From: an uncultured Spirochaetales bacterium
Lineage (GTDB): Bacteria > UBP6 > UBA1177
Length of the DNA stretch: 12,572 bases
Direction: 5' to 3'
Assembly: GCA_902780365.1 (NCBI GenBank)
Contig: CACZFE010000026.1
Span: forward strand, 1 to 12,572
Shown one piece after another: positions 12,503 to 12,572 of this stretch. The notes below the pieces were generated by a model. The model saw nothing but the letters and a program-made list of their open reading frames with translations. It was not told where the DNA came from and did no database searches. Positions within the stretch are counted from its first letter, which is position 1; each line of letters starts with the position of its first letter. A program made the position numbers and the translations under genes.

Positions 12503-12572
12503 CTACTCAGCCGTTCCTTTTTCTCTGCTAACGAGCAAGTTTGAAAGTTTTACAGAGTAAAGATCAAGGTCA
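12503..12572 (-). CDS. C-terminal tail of probable ExbB/TolQ/MotA-type motor protein (partial)
   Basis: Only the last 22 codons are in the window; the gene continues beyond position 12572. The readable tail is DLDLYSVKLSNLLVSREKGT followed by AE, then TAG and at once TAA (tandem stops). No domain can be recognised in so short a piece. The assignment to the ExbB/TolQ/MotA proton-channel family is inferred from context: it ends 29 bp before the first of two ExbD genes, and in such operons the channel gene normally comes first. The frame is supported by the stop sitting just upstream of a good Shine-Dalgarno (GGAGG) for the next gene. If the assignment holds, this is the inner-membrane stator ring that conducts protons with the ExbD subunits. 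Confidence 0.5.
   Translation of the reverse strand, partial: DLDLYSVKLSNLLVSREKGTAE

Noticed and set aside
1..12572. Insertion sequence, CRISPR array, tRNA/rRNA, prophage or att site
   Set aside because: No transposase or integrase frame, no regular spacer-repeat pattern, and no RNA gene signature was seen on either strand.

Overview
The window reads as a compact, single-direction stretch of a Gram-negative bacterial chromosome. Every supported gene lies on the minus strand, so transcription runs from position 12572 towards 1. Base composition is moderate to AT-leaning. Outer-membrane lipoproteins, a beta-barrel, a Skp-type chaperone, an Exb/Tol motor and an AgmX/PglI-type transducer show a two-membrane cell. 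The transducer, the paired ExbD genes, the PEGA-tailed Ser/Thr kinase and the short OPX protein beside a barrel are typical of Myxococcota/Bradymonadota-like (former deltaproteobacterial) lineages. This taxonomic placement is inference from gene style only.

Region A (12572-9860) is an energised envelope motor: the tail of a probable ExbB/TolQ/MotA-type protein, two different ExbD/TolR proteins, an intrinsic terminator, and a TonB-like protein with an FHA-like N-terminal domain, one membrane segment and an AgmX/PglI-type C-terminal domain. Region B (9834-4893) is a polysaccharide export module: a small two-cysteine secreted protein, an outer-membrane beta-barrel, a short OPX (Wza-like) lipoprotein that ends where the Wza outer-membrane helix would begin, and a full-length Wzc-like BY-kinase with a tyrosine-rich tail. 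Region C (4924-3662) is envelope maintenance: an RlpA/SPOR lipoprotein that overlaps the Wzc gene, and a Skp/OmpH chaperone.

After a 151-bp gap with a candidate promoter and a structured leader, region D (3510-101) is a second tight operon: Ser/Thr kinase with PEGA domain, a divergent Hsp33-like protein with an intact CxC-X30-CxxC zinc switch, NAD kinase, and an Smr-domain protein. The last three genes are joined by a 2-bp gap, a 14-bp overlap and a 1-bp overlap. It looks like a signalling/redox-stress unit.

The two largest non-coding gaps (1-100 and 3511-3661) both hold a short array of degenerate 8-bp units with CG at a fixed phase, and GC-rich inverted arms. This looks like a dispersed intergenic element. 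No rRNA, tRNA, CRISPR array, transposase or att site was seen. The most interesting system-level idea is the contiguity of a PMF motor with a TonB-like arm and a barrel-dependent OPX exporter, which suggests an energy-coupled polysaccharide secretion or surface machine.
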